Shown piece after piece: positions 11,127 through 24,521 of a DNA stretch of 64,000 bases (positions are counted from its first letter, which is position 1; each line of letters starts with the position of its first letter). Location of the stretch: NCBI GenBank assembly GCA_947172415.1, contig OX359199.1, forward strand, positions 7,569,988 to 7,633,987, read 5' to 3'. The position numbers were made by a program, and so were the translations under genes. This stretch comes from Chondrosia reniformis (taxonomy: Eukaryota; Porifera; Demospongiae; Chondrillida; Chondrillidae). Under the pieces are notes generated by a model, which saw only the letters and a program-made list of their open reading frames with translations, had not been told where the DNA came from and ran no database searches.

Positions 11127-14100
11127 CTACTCTCCCCTTCCTTCGGTAACATCCTCCTGTTTTATTCCTCGCATTTCTAAGCCGCTGTCATCTGCCATCT
11201 CCTCCTCTCCACTTGAAATATCCCCTAAACAATCAGAGTTGGGTCGGTCCCGCTTGGCATTGTGTCCACTAGCTGATGGCTCTTCAGATTCTGATGTTGT
11301 AATTTGAAGATTCTCTGCAAATGTTCTTCGATGTTCTTCCATCTGTCTTTCAACAACGTTGGCAACTTCTCTCTTGATCCTCCCATCCCTGCATCACAAC
11401 ACACAACATTGGCTACAGAACAGTACACAATTGTAGCGGCTCACCAGTCGAGGTCCACCAGTCCTCCTTGTTCACAGATCATTCTCTTTACCCGATAAGC
11501 AAACTCAATAGCAGTTTCATTTTCCTTAACATATGCAACGCACAGTAAAGCATGTAACTCATAACTTTACAAGATTGTTTGCTCAAGGACACACCTGTAA
11601 ACGCTGCGGTTCAAGATAGGTAATGTCACACACTATAGCCCAGCTGGTCATCAACATGAATATGTATGTTAGCAAGTTCTGCTCCGCCGAGTTCCAGTAC
11701 GGGTCAGAGTAGATGCGGTTGTACTGGGAGAGTGAAACAGAATGCATAGTGAATTACTCCTACAATCAAATATATACTTGTAGTCCCATTTGGAGACAAA
11801 GCATTTTCAAGTGGTCTATTCACAGAATGATTTATGCCTACCACGACAGGCACTAGATTGGACACATTACATCATCACTTTAATGTTAAAATACATTACT
11901 GATCCAAGTCAGTTATTTGGATGATGATTGAAAAATCATTTTTAAAATCTGCCTTGAAAAGATATTATTTGTATAGAATACACACTGTACATACAGTTAT
12001 ACTGAAAAGTGGTTCTCTAAAACTAATTTTTCATTCTGAAGCAGCCTGCAAGTCCCTCCCACTCCACCTAAACAGGTGGCATGTTCTAGACAAGTACTTG
12101 TGTAGTGACTGACCTTAATAACAGCAGGATATATGGTAGCACCCAACTCAAAGCATCCCTTCTTAAACATAAACACTCCGGTATTGTTTATGCAAGTACC
12201 TGGGAGATTGAAAGAGATATGACCACACGGTGTATGGAGACAGTCTCTCACACAAGAGAATATTGTCTTGAGAGTTGGGCTTGTGCGAGTGGGCTGCAAT
12301 GAATGACTTCACAACACTCGAGCAAAGACTGTTCTTAAGCAAACTACACTATTCAAATGTAACTTATGAAATATTAGACTGTGATAGCCTATTTTAAGAT
12401 CTTGTGCTTAACACGCCTCAACTGCTGATCTAGTGGAATGGCCACTCATCCTACAACTCTGCGCTGCCTATGTCTCCCGTAGCACCATTAGATAAAGAGC
12501 AGTTGGCAAAGTCTCTTAATCATGTAAAGTTCAACAAGTCTGAACAAACAAATGCCAGACTAGGTACTTGAGTTGCTAATGTCTCACATTTCAGAAACAC
12601 ATAGTCCTTCAGACAAATAGACTACTGTAAAGGTTTGTAGATATCAAAACACAATTAAACACATTGTCAAGTGCTAGAACTCTAAATGTTTACAAAGGTT
12701 TGTTGGTAACGTGTGAGCTAATGTACCAGCTACACTATACATTAGCTACAAATGGCCTGATGGCAGATGAGACATGTTGCCACTTTCCACTGAGACTGCT
12801 TTTACTAGTACATCTGCACACATCTACACCAAATTAACAGTGGCTATCCCCCATAACAGAACCTAGTTGAGCAAAAAGTTCTCAACAAGATGTCTGCTGG
12901 AGGGACTGGAGGGAGGGGCTGGAGGGGCTGCTGGAGGGAGGGGCTGGAGGGAGGGGCTGGGGAAGGGGCTGGAGGGAGGAGCTGGAGGAAGGGCTGATGA
13001 GAACGTCTTCCAGCTGAGATTGGGCAGAAACACAATGCAACATGTCATCTCAGCTCAAAAGTTAGCAAATTAACTGCAATCCTTCCAGGTTGAATTAGCA
13101 CTAGTTAATGGTATCCACACATGGAGACTTCAAAGGGAATGGACAGGTGAAAAACATTTATAAATAAGTGCAAATAAAACTACTTATTCTACAGCTTCAA
13201 CAAATAGCCACTTTTATCTAGTCCAACGCCCAAACATTCACACCACACAAGCTACATACTGCCAAGGCACATGTACTATAAGGAGATCATTGTCTATGAT
13301 GCAATTACATCTTAAACTTTGACCTTTATTATAAACAATACTTCATTAATAGTAAAAATCAATCAAATTATTTCAGAGTGGACGGATGGATGGGTGGATG
13401 TACGGATGGATGGGTGGGTAGATGAGTGGATTACCTTCTGGGAATATTAAGATTGGATTGTTATCTTCATTTTGGACATGTTCTTTCAATCTAGAGAACA
13501 TAGAAATTATTAAACTGAAACAAATTACATAGTTTACTAATTCTATGGCTTTTTAAAATAAACTACATTTATCATGAAAGTAATACAATTACTTTAAATA
13601 AACAGTTCCATTTGTTACATGCACAAGTTAGAAATATGTTTAATAGAAACACATAAACTTCCTAAAGTACAGCTTTCAAGTATCAACTTCAGCATTGAAA
13701 GTTTAGACAAAGCTAGCATACAAATAGCATTGTAGTGTAAAACAGCTAATTACATCCTTTTGATGGCAGTTTAATAGTCCCTTTGGGAAAGCAGGAAACC
13801 CTTGTGTGGTAACAAGGGGGCACTTTAGATCAAGTTAATCCCAAACAGTGAAATGCTTATCAAATTAACACTAAGTTAGTGCTTTACATTATAAACACAC
13901 ACATAAAGCCAAAGTGGAGAGTGAAAGGTTAGACCAAACCGCTCCGGGGGCGGGGTCAAGCCACTCAGGGGGCTGGACCTTAAATGATTACACAGATGTT
14001 ATAAATAGTGATGTGACTAAACTAAATGTTTGTAATTAAAATATTAATGCAGTGAATAGGTGACAGTTTTCAAAACATTTAAAATCAACTTGTGAAAATG

Positions 14101-17100
14101 GGACTCGTTTGAGACATTGAAAATATACCTAACATGTTACATAGACATGCAACTGCATGGAAATGTAAACTCCTGATTGGCACATAACTGCTGGACTAAA
14201 CACTCATTAAACAGCAGTACACAGTTGAAGCTTCCTGTTGGAGAATAATGACTAAAATATTTATTACCATGGTTATATGTTAATGTGTGTCAATGAATGA
14301 GAGTTTTTAAATGCTATAAACATTAATCAACACTTCTTTTGAAGCAACCCAGAAAAGGTGGTCAGAGTCATTACTCAGAAAGTTGGTAATGGCAACCTAC
14401 ATTTCCTTTTATTAACACATCAGTTTGACACCCCAAACTATGAATATTATTAAAAGACCATGAATACAATTAAGCAATACACAAAATAAGAAAGGAATTT
14501 TGTGTGTTAGATAAGGCCTGGGGGGAGCAGGTGCAATCACCCCATGGGAAGGGGGTGGAGTAGCTGGAGAGAACCATTTACCCACTTGTTGACAACACAG
14601 AGATACCTTGAATTCCAAAATCACCAGATAAACAACTTTCATTAGCTAGTATGCCGTACTTGCTACGTCTTCAGACACTAGCTACGTCTTTGCATACATG
14701 CTGTAGATGCATTTGGGATACGTATGTTCTAGATATAGTGTAGTTGTACAGTAGATGGCGACATCACGCTTCTGGAATGCTCCCAATTATCTGATGGGGC
14801 CATTTAATAATTTAGTGATGACCTGACAAATGATCTGTGAAAATGTTCTTAGTGTTCAAAGTGAGAGCACATATAGGACACCTCCCAGCTCCTGGCGAGC
14901 AGTTAGCACAGCCAGACAGTCTGGTAGCTGATGGCTTCAATGGACCATGGAACAAAGGGTCAAAGCAAATAAGACAATACATACACAAACAGCACAAATG
15001 GCAGTCCAAGTGATTACTGGGAACACCCTTGAATGTACCAGGTGCTGTGATAGTAGTGTTTACTAACATTGCTTCACTGAGAGCATGTCTTCTTGACTCA
15101 AGTGGTTACTGTGGAGAGATGCAGACAGATTGTTTCATTGCAAACATACACTTTCTTTTAAGCTTCCTCAAATCTTGTTGCAGCCTTGCGTGCAGACGGG
15201 TAGCCTTGCGTGCAGACATGGAAACTTTGCCTTCAAGGTGTTATTCAAGGGGCCCCTACTTACAAATTCTATTCATTGCTATTGCAGCAGAAGCGATAAT
15301 TAAACAATCCAATTGTTATACTTAAGAATAATTTGTTTGATAACTGCTAATTGACTGTCACAAAATAAGAGGAAGACCCTTTTATTAGGATATGGAAAGA
15401 TTAAAATTGAAACAAATTAACCAATCACAGTTAATAGGAAAGGTATAATTTTTCTGACACACCAACTGGTTTAGAGATTCCACAGAAGTGAGGTGAGTAG
15501 GAAAGTGACACAGTCAGAACAATATGAAAACCAGGGACCATGGCAACAGGAACAAAATGGCTGTCTATGGCACTTATCAATTGTAAAGTTAAGCAGAGTA
15601 TTAAAGATAATTTATATTTGTGTGGCAATTGTATTCCAATTGTCTGTTCAGTGAAATGGCATCATGATGGCCTTACAGTTGCCTTCACTTGAAGGCCATA
15701 ATACTGACAAATGCAATAGTTCACTTTCCTAATAACAAGCATTTCATTTTGGTAACAAGTCCCTTGACACCAAACAGCCAATCAGATCAAGCACGTCTGC
15801 TCAATGTAAACAGTGGAACAGGGAGCACATTCAGTCGCTGGGCCAGCGAGCAGTGTAGTGGCCTGGGGTGGCTTCTGTGATGCCGAACAGCAGGCTCCAA
15901 GCTGTCCAAACAAAAGATTATAGGCCAGCATCACAACAATTGCATATGCCTATACCCAGCTTCTCACTCTGGCTGAATACCACAACATTTACACAAGTCA
16001 AAGAACCCCTAACAAGCTGCAATTATAGAAGAATGCTTTAAGGAAACTTGGTGTACCTCAGTTGGTCTGATGGTCAGTGTCATGTGAGTGTCATGTGATC
16101 AAAACTCACCTATTAGTAACTCTGGACCTGTCAGCTGCCACTGATCTCTCAAACCAAATGTGAGTCTGTGCCATGCTACAGAGCATTTCTAATATCCCAA
16201 AAAATCCTCCCTGTCTTTGACCTACCTAGAGATAAGGAAACAAAGGGTGTGGCTGGAGGGTGTGGCTGGAGGAAGGTGTTCATACACAGTCTTACTAGTG
16301 TGAAGCAGTTCTCTGTAGCTAGCATCGCAACATCAAGAGGACTAGTGTGGTTGGCAACACATATTCCTCCACATTTCGGCTTGTTCTGCCTGAAGAGGGA
16401 AAGGTCAAAGGTCAACCCCACCCTTACCCTTGCACTGTGAGCATGTATACATGACTTTACTATGGATGCTGGGGATAGTGTCAACAGTACAAGCGACTGG
16501 CACACACCAATGTACACTCACTAGGCATTGTATCAACACACACTAGCAGTGGTAAACAGAGTTAATGATATTCATGGAGTGATAAAGCCTGTTCTTTACA
16601 GCTAGGCCTATAGACAGGTTGACTGGGATTAGAGTATCACTGCAAATGGACCGCAGTGGAATGTCATAGCATCAGACCACAAGTGAGGCTAAGGTTGACA
16701 ATCACACTTGAAACTGGATAGCACACAAAACTATGAATATGATTAAATACAGTAGTCAACCACCTCAAAGTGGAGATAAGGAGCTCAAGGAGTGTCATGA
16801 ATATAATTATACTAAATATGAATATCATTAAAAGGTGACCTCCAGCAGCATGCAATAGTAAAGGCACTAAACCTGAAATCAACAAGTGATTTGACTTGAG
16901 ACCCCCATAACACAAGTACTGTATTGAATGCTGAAAGGTTTTCATTTGCGCTAAGTGTTGTATGAATTGTAGTCTTGAATGTGAGAAAGTGTATTACAAC
17001 AACACTGAGCATTAGGAGGAGGAGGAAGTGCATGCACAGAAACAGGCACTCAGACCAGACGTCTAACTGCTACTGCACTACTATGGCTACAGTACTTGAG

Positions 17101-20100
17101 ATTATAAATGGCTTTTTACAGCCACTTACAAGAGTAACATGCTAGGAATTGTGTACCAGCTATACCAGTACTGTGTACCAGCTATACCAGTACTGTGTAC
17201 CAGCTATACCAGTATTGTGTACCAGCTATACCAGTACTGTGTACCAGCTATACCAGTACTGTGTACCAGCTATACCAGTACTGTGTACCAGCTATACCAG
17301 TACTGTGTACCAGCTATACCAGTACTGTGTACCAGCTATACCAGTATTGTGTACCAGCTATACCAGTACTGTGTACCAGCTATACCAGTACTGTGTACCA
17401 GCTATACCAGTATTGTGTACCAGCTATATGTATTACTTATACTGTTAAGAATGTAGTAGTGATGTTGGTACTTACATAACTAGCTACTGTCAAGAGGATC
17501 AGAGTACATATTCCATAATGCTAGTCTGAGAGGGTTAAAGTGTTGTGCTAAAGACGGAATGCAATCAGTAGGAGTCACATTACAAAACTCTCATATTAGC
17601 TACTGTAGGGATGATAGCATCTGTCTATCAATGTCTCCTCAATTAGGATATCTTACACATGGCATTAACCACTTATAAGGGCGCTTGTTCTGAAAGCTTT
17701 GTTTGTAGAGGTAGCATTGTAGTGAGTGGTTTTAAGCACACTAACTGACAAGTTCTTAGCTAAGATTGTGTTCCATCAGTAACCAGATTAGCTCTGATAG
17801 CTTAATTGACTTATCAAGTGATCATTGTCCATAACGACCTTTCACACACTTTACCAGCACCTGCTCACGTCACAAGAGGGTGGCATCCATCTGCACTAGA
17901 GGACCCACTACAGACTGCCAGTCAGGCAGACTAAGGGCCTTTGCATGGTATCAACAGTAACACATGTAGGGGAATGGATGGTGAAGTAAGCAAATGTATT
18001 TCTCTGCTCCACTGAGCAAGGGGCATATGAAGCCGCACTAAGCCACTGTCTGCTATACAGGCAAGGAAACCACAGGGCAGCAGGGAAATGATTCACATAA
18101 ACTATTTTTAGGATTAACAAGGAAAAGGGAAACGACCTCAAGAAAGAGGGCCAAGCCAAGAGATCCTGTAAGTGATTGAAAACATCTAAAGACATTGAGG
18201 GCAAAATGAAAGTGTCCAAACACGTACACTAAACAAATAAGCTTTTCTTTAACTTAATAAATTGGTCAGTAAAGTAAGCAAGTTAAGCTTTCAATTGAAC
18301 AAGTATGTCAACAAGGTTCACTCAAACCACAACTGTAAACCACACAATCCTTTACAAGTTATATATGGATACAATATAGGACTAGTTATATATGGATACA
18401 ATATAGGACCAGTTATATATGGATACAATATAGGACTAGTTATATATGGATACAATATAGGACTAGTTATATATGGATACAATATAGGACTAGTTATATA
18501 TGGATACAATATAGGACCAGTTATGTATGGATACAATATAGGACTAGTTATATATGGATACAATATAGGACTAGTTATATATGGATACAATATAGGACTA
18601 GTTATATATGGATACAATATAGGACCAGTTATGTATGGATACAATATAGGACCAGTTATATATGGATACAATATAGGACCAGTTATGTATGGATACAATA
18701 TAGGACCAGTTATGTATGGATACAATATAGGACCAGTTATGTATGGATACAATATAGGACCAGTTATGTATGGATACAATATAGGACCAGTTATGTATGG
18801 ATACAATATAGGACCAGTTATGTATGGATACAATATAGGACCAGTTATGTATGGATACAATATAGGACCAGTTATATATGGATACAATATAGGACCAGTT
18901 ATGTATGGATACAATATAGGACCAGTTATATATGGAGACAATATAGGACCAGTTATATATGGATACAATGTCAGATTTAGCTAGTAGATTCAACATATTT
19001 GGTGAATGCCACAAGATTAGTCTGTTCAACTTGCAGACATAACGGAGGTAGCTGAGAGACATTCCATTGTCCAAAAGAGGCCACTCACAAGTAGAGACAA
19101 ACTGACTAGCTGTGAAACCTTGCTAATCTGAAACTTCATTCATTAAGGACTTAATAGACTGGTCTTTGAATGTGAACTTTGTGTAAACATATGGTTCAGT
19201 CAAATAAGGTTTGAGTGCATCTCCTTAAAACTGGTGGAATGTACAAAATGGTATCTGTATTGATAGCCATTCCTTACATTTCAGTAAACATTGCATTTAA
19301 CTGATAAACACATATAGCCATCCTGCCATATTAAAGCATCCATGTGATGTAGTTGCTACCTCCAAGGAGTGACTTCCCTTTACATTCATACTTGGACTGA
19401 GAGACAGGAACTCTTTCAAAGTGAATGCAGAACTGGAGCCAGGAGGATGGGTCGAGGTGTGAGCTAAGCTGCATGAGGTCACTAGGGATGGGCCCAAGTG
19501 ACAGTGTGGGATAACAAAAGTGTCAAGTTGTGGGAAGGTTATCTCTCTTCATGTGACACATTGCACAAGTCCCAGTAAACAAGTGTATGAATACACTCAG
19601 ATTATCATCTACAACCATAATGTGTGGTCTGCCGACAACATATATACACTGCCAAACATACCAATTGCTATACAGTTGTGACCCCTTCCCCTGTGATGAG
19701 GTCCCGCCCCCAGGGGTGTGACTCCTCCCAACTAGCCAGCTGCCACACCAATGGAATGCTATTTCAGGTCAGCCACAGAGAAGTAGCAATATAGGGAGGT
19801 CAAATGATTGACTGGAATGTCCTCTGGTTAGACAGCACTGCCAATAAACAAACTCCCTCGAAGATGACATGCAAGGACAACTATTAGAGGAGACCTCCTG
19901 GAGAGAAGCTGCTGCTACCTCAAAATTCAGTAAACAACTAAAGACTGCACAAATCTATTACTAACATACAGGAACCAAACAGAAATGTGCTGACCTTGCA
20001 TTCTTAAGCTAGGCCCCTCCCCACCCTCCCAGGGCACATATAGGCTTACTTGTTGTAGTGTCTTATGACTGCAGAGAAACTTGTGGCAATCATCCTCGAG

Positions 20101-21962
20101 CACACAACTGTGCAGAACCTCTCTGCTCGCCTCCTTCCTCTAAGTGGGAGATTAGAGAGATGTCACACACACAGCACACGAGATTAGAGAGATGTCACAC
20201 ACACAGCACACGAGATTAGAGAGATGTCACACACAGAGAGCACGAGATTAGAGATATGTCGCACACAGAGCACAAATGAGAATGCTCCTCAGAGATTGCT
20301 TATCTTGACCTTGTCTCTGGGTGCAATGAGTTGAATTGGCAGGCTGAACACACTCAATGGCCTAGGTCAAGTGACCTTATTTAAACCATGTTAAAAAGCC
20401 ATAGGCAATGCTAGGAATGGACCTGTGAATGTGAGGTCAAGAGGAGAAGACTTCCATTTGGTTGTCTGGCTTTGTTTGGTAACAGTACACGGCCCAGACA
20501 CTTGGAGCCGATCCAAAATAGCCAACCACTTGTGCATATTCTAGCAAATGTCAGGATATTCAAATGTAAACTAAATGTATGCAGTGATCAGCAAAGGTTA
20601 CAAGGTCACCTAATTAAGTAATGTTCTAAGTGAAGTAGCGAAATAGAACACATTCCTCAAATACTAAGCCATATGTATATATGACTCTGGCTGTACTCCA
20701 GCAAACCAAATGCCCCTCACCCATCAGACACGCCTCTCACCCATCAGACATGCCTCTCAGCCATCAGACACGCCTCTCAGCCATCAGACACGCCCTTCAC
20801 CCATCAGACACGCCCCTCACCCATCAGACACGCCCCTCACCCATCAGACACGCCCCTCACCCATCAGACACGCCCCTCACCCATCAGACACGCCCCTCAC
20901 CCATCAGATACCCCCTCATCCATCAGACACGCCTCTCACCCATCAGACACGCCTCTCACCCATCAGATACCCCCCTCATCCATCAGACACGCCTCTCACC
21001 CATCAGATACGCCCCTCACCCATCAGACATGCCTCTCACCCATCAGACACGCCCCTCACCTAAATTGTGGTAGCAGTCCGAAGAGACACATGGTTACGAT
21101 CAACCAGACAAAGCAGCCGATGGATATGGGCAGCCTACAGCAGTGGAAGCAGAAAAGAGTGACTGTTGGCTGACTTGAGATGATCAGCTTACCTAAAGAA
21201 TATGACCAGGGCATATCGCACAACAACTGACAGTATCCACACCACGTAGACCCTCCTCCTGCACAGGACAAGGTCACTTCAAACTCATCTACAACATACA
21301 CACATGAATATGTCTGCCCTTTACTACTTACTTCATCTCCATGGTAACCACAGTCCTTGTTCTAGTGAGGAAGTTCCATGTGGTTAGCTCTAAAAGAAGT
21401 AATGATACATTGCTTAGCAACATGATTACTGCAACATGTCCATTGCCCACCAGTACCTGGAGTGGTGAAACGTTTGGTGACTATATCATTATTGATCGCC
21501 TCCACTCCCAAGGCTGTATATTCCAATGCATCACTCAATTTAAATTCTCTTTTAAATGTGCGAAATGACCTGTTTCTGGGCAGACTAGCCACCAGAGGTG
21601 TGTACACCTCCTCTGGATCTGCCTCATCAGAAGCTGTATTTACAAGAAATAACAAAACGTCAACAAGGACAGTGTCACAAGTTGATAACTCGCCAACCTT
21701 CTGTTTCCCCCAAGTATCTATTCAAGTGCTACAGAGAGGAAGGAGACCAGAGCATATGTCACATGCACAATACAGGTTGCCATGCTCAATACAGGTTGCC
21801 ATGCTCAATACAGGTTGCCATGCTCACTTTTAGCAATCGCAGGAGAGTCTTGACATAGAGACTTCTTATTCCAAGTGAGACACCGAGTGCTGACGTTATT
21901 GCATTATATACAAACACGCTAAGATAGAGTGTAAACCAGATCCTCAAGATACTCCACCACAT
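11127..21962 (-). CDS. GPAT4: ER glycerol-3-phosphate acyltransferase GPAT3/4 (AGPAT6/9 family)
   Basis: Acylates glycerol-3-phosphate at the ER, the first step of glycerolipid synthesis. The start at 21962 gives a hydrophobic N-terminus with GVSLGIRSLYVKTLLRLL, like GPAT3/4. Exons then give KLSDALEYTALGVEAINND (about 21540), the membrane segment YVVWILSVVVRYALVIFF (about 21230), another membrane segment (about 21100), RMIATSFSAVIRHYN (about 20080), CVANHTSPLD with the HX4D motif (about 16370), AQTHIWFERS (about 16160), NPILIFPE (about 13440), GTCINNTGVFMFKKG (about 12170), SWAIVCDI (about 11650) and GGLVDLDW (about 11470). Motifs I-IV are intact. The acidic C-terminal tail is longer than I recall for vertebrates. 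Very large introns full of minisatellites make this the longest gene here for its protein size. GPAT3 and GPAT4 cannot be distinguished by eye. Confidence 0.9.
12895..12992 (-). repeat. Short GGAGGGAGGGGCT repeat in GPAT3/4 intron
   Basis: Six to seven imperfect copies of a 13-19-bp G-rich unit (GGAGGGAGGGGCT type). The rest of the surrounding intron, about 12210-13430, shows no gene. Confidence 0.75.
17147..17426 (-). repeat. 22-bp minisatellite in GPAT3/4 intron
   Basis: About 12-13 near-perfect copies of TGTGTACCAGCTATACCAGTA plus C or T. The unit length is 22 bp, so all three frames cycle through the same peptide. It lies in the 16.4-20.05 kb intron. Confidence 0.93.
18355..18968 (-). 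repeat. 27-bp minisatellite in GPAT3/4 intron
   Basis: About 22 copies of a 27-bp unit (GTTATATATGGATACAATAT followed by AGGACCA). An A-to-G change giving GTTATGTATGG is clustered in the right half, so units in each block are related by local duplication. The unit is divisible by three and free of stops, so long open frames appear on both strands; no coding function is supported. Confidence 0.93.
20153..20275 (-). repeat. Tandem repeat next to the RMIATSF exon of GPAT3/4
   Basis: Three to four copies of GAGATTAGAGAGATGTCACA plus a variable CA-rich tail. On the gene strand it lies just upstream of the 3' splice site and repeats CTCTAATCTC, a branch-point-like sequence. Confidence 0.75.
20705..21060 (-). 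repeat. 20-bp minisatellite starting at the donor site of a GPAT3/4 intron
   Basis: About 17 copies of a 20-bp unit. On the gene strand the exon ends CACAATTTAG at about 21061 and the intron begins at once with GTGAGGGGCGTGTCTGATGG, which is then reiterated. Each unit starts with the donor-like GTGAGG. Confidence 0.92.
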
Positions 21963-22036
21963 TGTGTATACGATAACGGGAAAATGTATGCGTTTGTTAA
22001 CGTTATTGGCATATTCGTCGCTGATATGCGTATTGG
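21963..22036. promoter_or_regulatory. Bidirectional promoter GPAT3/4-SMYD5
   Basis: Only 74 bp separate the start codon of GPAT3/4 (minus) from that of SMYD5 (plus). Transcription of both genes must begin within this gap or inside the 5' coding parts. There is no obvious TATA box. Confidence 0.6.
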
Positions 22037-24387
22037 ATGGCAGAGGCTTTGAAAGAGAGCACTTTGGAGGATACAGAGAATGTCGAAATTGTCAATCTTC
22101 CATCAAAAGGAAGAGCTATGATTGCAAAGCGTCACATAAAGAAGGGAGAGTTAATATTATCAGAAATTCCCCTCGTATCTGCTCAACACGACTGGAACCG
22201 CTTCTATAAGTACCGAGCGTGCCACCATTGCATGAGACCTCTCGAATCTGCGCAGGAGATGGCGCGACGGCTAACGGGTATCCCGCAACTGGAATTACCG
22301 CACTACCAAACCTGCGCACCCTCAAATGTGCAGTCTATTGTGCACTGTCCCAAATGTGGAGTAAGTCAACCACGTGAGCATGTGACCACCACGTGACGAT
22401 CACATTTCTGTGTTGCTCCAGGTAGAATATTGTTGCAAAGAGTGTTATGATAAGTCCCAAGAGAGCTATCACTTGACATTGTGCCATCGCAGAGATGATC
22501 TGCAGCACCCTCTCTACAGACTGGAGGAAGCGTGGAGGTCAGGGCCGGCCAACTCTGCCATGTCCACCCACAACATTAAGCAGTCACCTAATTTGTACTT
22601 CTAGGTGCATGTTCTATCCTCCAGAGACTGCAACAGTCTTTCTACTTGCTCGTATGATGGCCATGGTTGTGCAGGTTAGTATATGCTTTTGTGGGTGGGG
22701 CTGACTGGAGGTGTGCACTGTTGTGGGCGGGGCTAACTGGAGGTGTGCACTGTTGTGGGAGGGGCTGACTGGAGGTGTGCACTGTTGTGGGCGGGGCTGA
22801 CTGGAGGTGTGCACTGTTGTGGGAGGGGCTGACTGGAGGTGTGCACTGTTGTGGGAGGGGCTGACTGGAGGTGTGCACTGTTGTGGGAGGGGCTGACTGG
22901 AGGTGTGTCCACTCTACGTAGTGCTCAGATCCTGAAGGTATGATACAGAAGTTTAACAGTTTCCATCAACGACTGCACAATGCTGAACTGAACGCTGCCC
23001 TTCGACTGCTGCAACCTAACTTTACTGCACAACTAAATCAGTTAAGAATGATTTTGAAAGAATATTTCACATCACATGATTTGGACAATGTACGCCAGTT
23101 TATCACTTAATAATTTGTGAATGATCAATTGCCTTTTCTTGACAGTGGTTGAATGAGGATGGCTTTAAGAGACTCTTTGCCTTGATTGGCACCAATGGAC
23201 AGGGGATAGGCACCAGGTGAGTAGCTGGGTTGAAGGGACGGGGGATAGGCACCAGGTGAGTAGCTGGGTTGAAGGGACGGGGGATAGGCACCAGGTGAGT
23301 AGGTGGGTTGGAGGGACGGGGGATAGGCACCAGGTGAGTAGCTGGGTTGAAGGGACAGGGGATAGGCACCAGGTGAGTAGCTGGGTTGAAGGGACAGGGG
23401 ATAGGCACCAGGTGAGTAGCTGGGTTGAAGGGACAGGGGATAGGCACCAGGTGAGTAGTTGGGTTGGAGGGACAGGGGATAGGCACCAGGTGAGTAGTTG
23501 GGTTGGAGGGACAGGGGATAGGCACCAGGTGAGTAGTTGGGTTGGAGGGACAGGGGATAGGCACCAGGTGAGTAGTTGGGTTGAAGGGACAGGGGATAGG
23601 CACCAGGTGAGTAGTTGGGTTGAAGGGACAGGGGATAGGCACCAGGTGAGTAGTTGGTTGGTTAACAGATGTTTGAATGTGTTTGTAGTAATTTAGCTCA
23701 GTATGTTACCAATTTGGAAAAGTTAAGTCTTTCTGACAATGAAAGGGAGAAAATGGATGTATTTATTGAACAACTTTATATTGATCTAGAGAAAGGTACA
23801 ATACAGTCATTAATATTAGGTGTTGATTGCAGTCCATTGATATACGGCCTTTGTCTGTTGCTAGAGAGTGGAGAGTTCTTGAACTGTGAGGGATCAGGTC
23901 TCTACCAACTGCAGAGCTCTTGTATGTGACCTTGCTCATGGCATGCATGGTGATGTATTTGTACGTGTGCTGTTGCCAGGTAACCACAGCTGTGAACCCA
24001 ATGCAGAGATACACTTCAGAGACAACTCTTTCATATTGTCACTAGTTGCACTTACGGACATCGGAGCAGGCGATGTGAGTAGTACATATATGTGAGTAGT
24101 ATATGCATGAAGTGGAGCAGTGGTATATTGTATGTATACATGCTTCTCACAGGAAGTATGTACAAGCTATTTGGACGAATGTGTGAGACAGAGAAGCAGA
24201 CACTCGCGACAGAAAATACTCCAGTAGGCAGATTGTCAACTCTAAGTTCTACATAACCTCAGTGTCCCTCCTGACTAGGGAATACTACCTCTTTAAGTGC
24301 CAGTGTCCCAAGTGTAGAGCTCAGGCCGGAGACCCAGATCTCACTTCTGAAGACTCTGAAGACGGCAGCTTGGATGAACTTTGTTAG
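22037..24387 (+). CDS. SMYD5: SMYD5, SET-MYND lysine methyltransferase
   Basis: SET domain split by a MYND-like zinc finger; the family methylates histone and ribosomal-protein lysines. The start [12 protein letters not shown] is followed by the first SET part ([18 protein letters not shown]) and [12 protein letters not shown]. Next come MYND cysteines in [17 protein letters not shown], a helical region, [14 protein letters not shown], and the SAM-binding and catalytic part [20 protein letters not shown] continuing SCEPNAE. The post-SET cysteines [10 protein letters not shown] and a short acidic tail end at 24387. Every segment follows the order of animal SMYD5. Two introns hold minisatellites. 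Divergent with GPAT3/4; convergent with KIF3A (134 bp apart). Confidence 0.94.
22690..22908 (+). repeat. 32-bp minisatellite in SMYD5 intron
   Basis: About six to seven copies of a 32-bp unit (AGGTGTGCACTGTTGTGGG followed by a GGGGCTGACTGG-type segment). The array starts about 20-30 bp after the donor and ends just before the acceptor at about 22920. Confidence 0.9.
23200..23655 (+). repeat. 39-bp minisatellite spanning the exon end and donor site of SMYD5
   Basis: About 11-12 copies of a 39-bp unit. The unit reads GGGGATAGGCACCAG then GTGAGTAG and about 16 more bases ending GGGACA. The first half is the end of the exon encoding GQGIGT, and the second half begins with its donor GTGAGTAG. The intron therefore contains many copies of exon end plus donor. 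Confidence 0.93.
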
Positions 24388-24521
24388 AACATAATTAATA
24401 CTAGCCTCGGAAACAGATGTACGTATGTACAACTCACTGCTCCATGTATAGTGTATTGTCAATTCAATAGAAAGTTAATGAACATTGTTACAGTTTAAAT
24501 TAATCAGTAGCGTCTGCTTTG

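Noticed and set aside
18262-18984. Long open frames on both strands through the 27-bp array
   Set aside because: The unit length is a multiple of three without stops, so both strands stay open automatically; the array is inside a GPAT3/4 intron and has no domain.
22037-24387. Assignment to SMYD1-4
   Set aside because: The split zinc-finger pattern, GTNGQGIGT and [11 protein letters not shown] are SMYD5 features.
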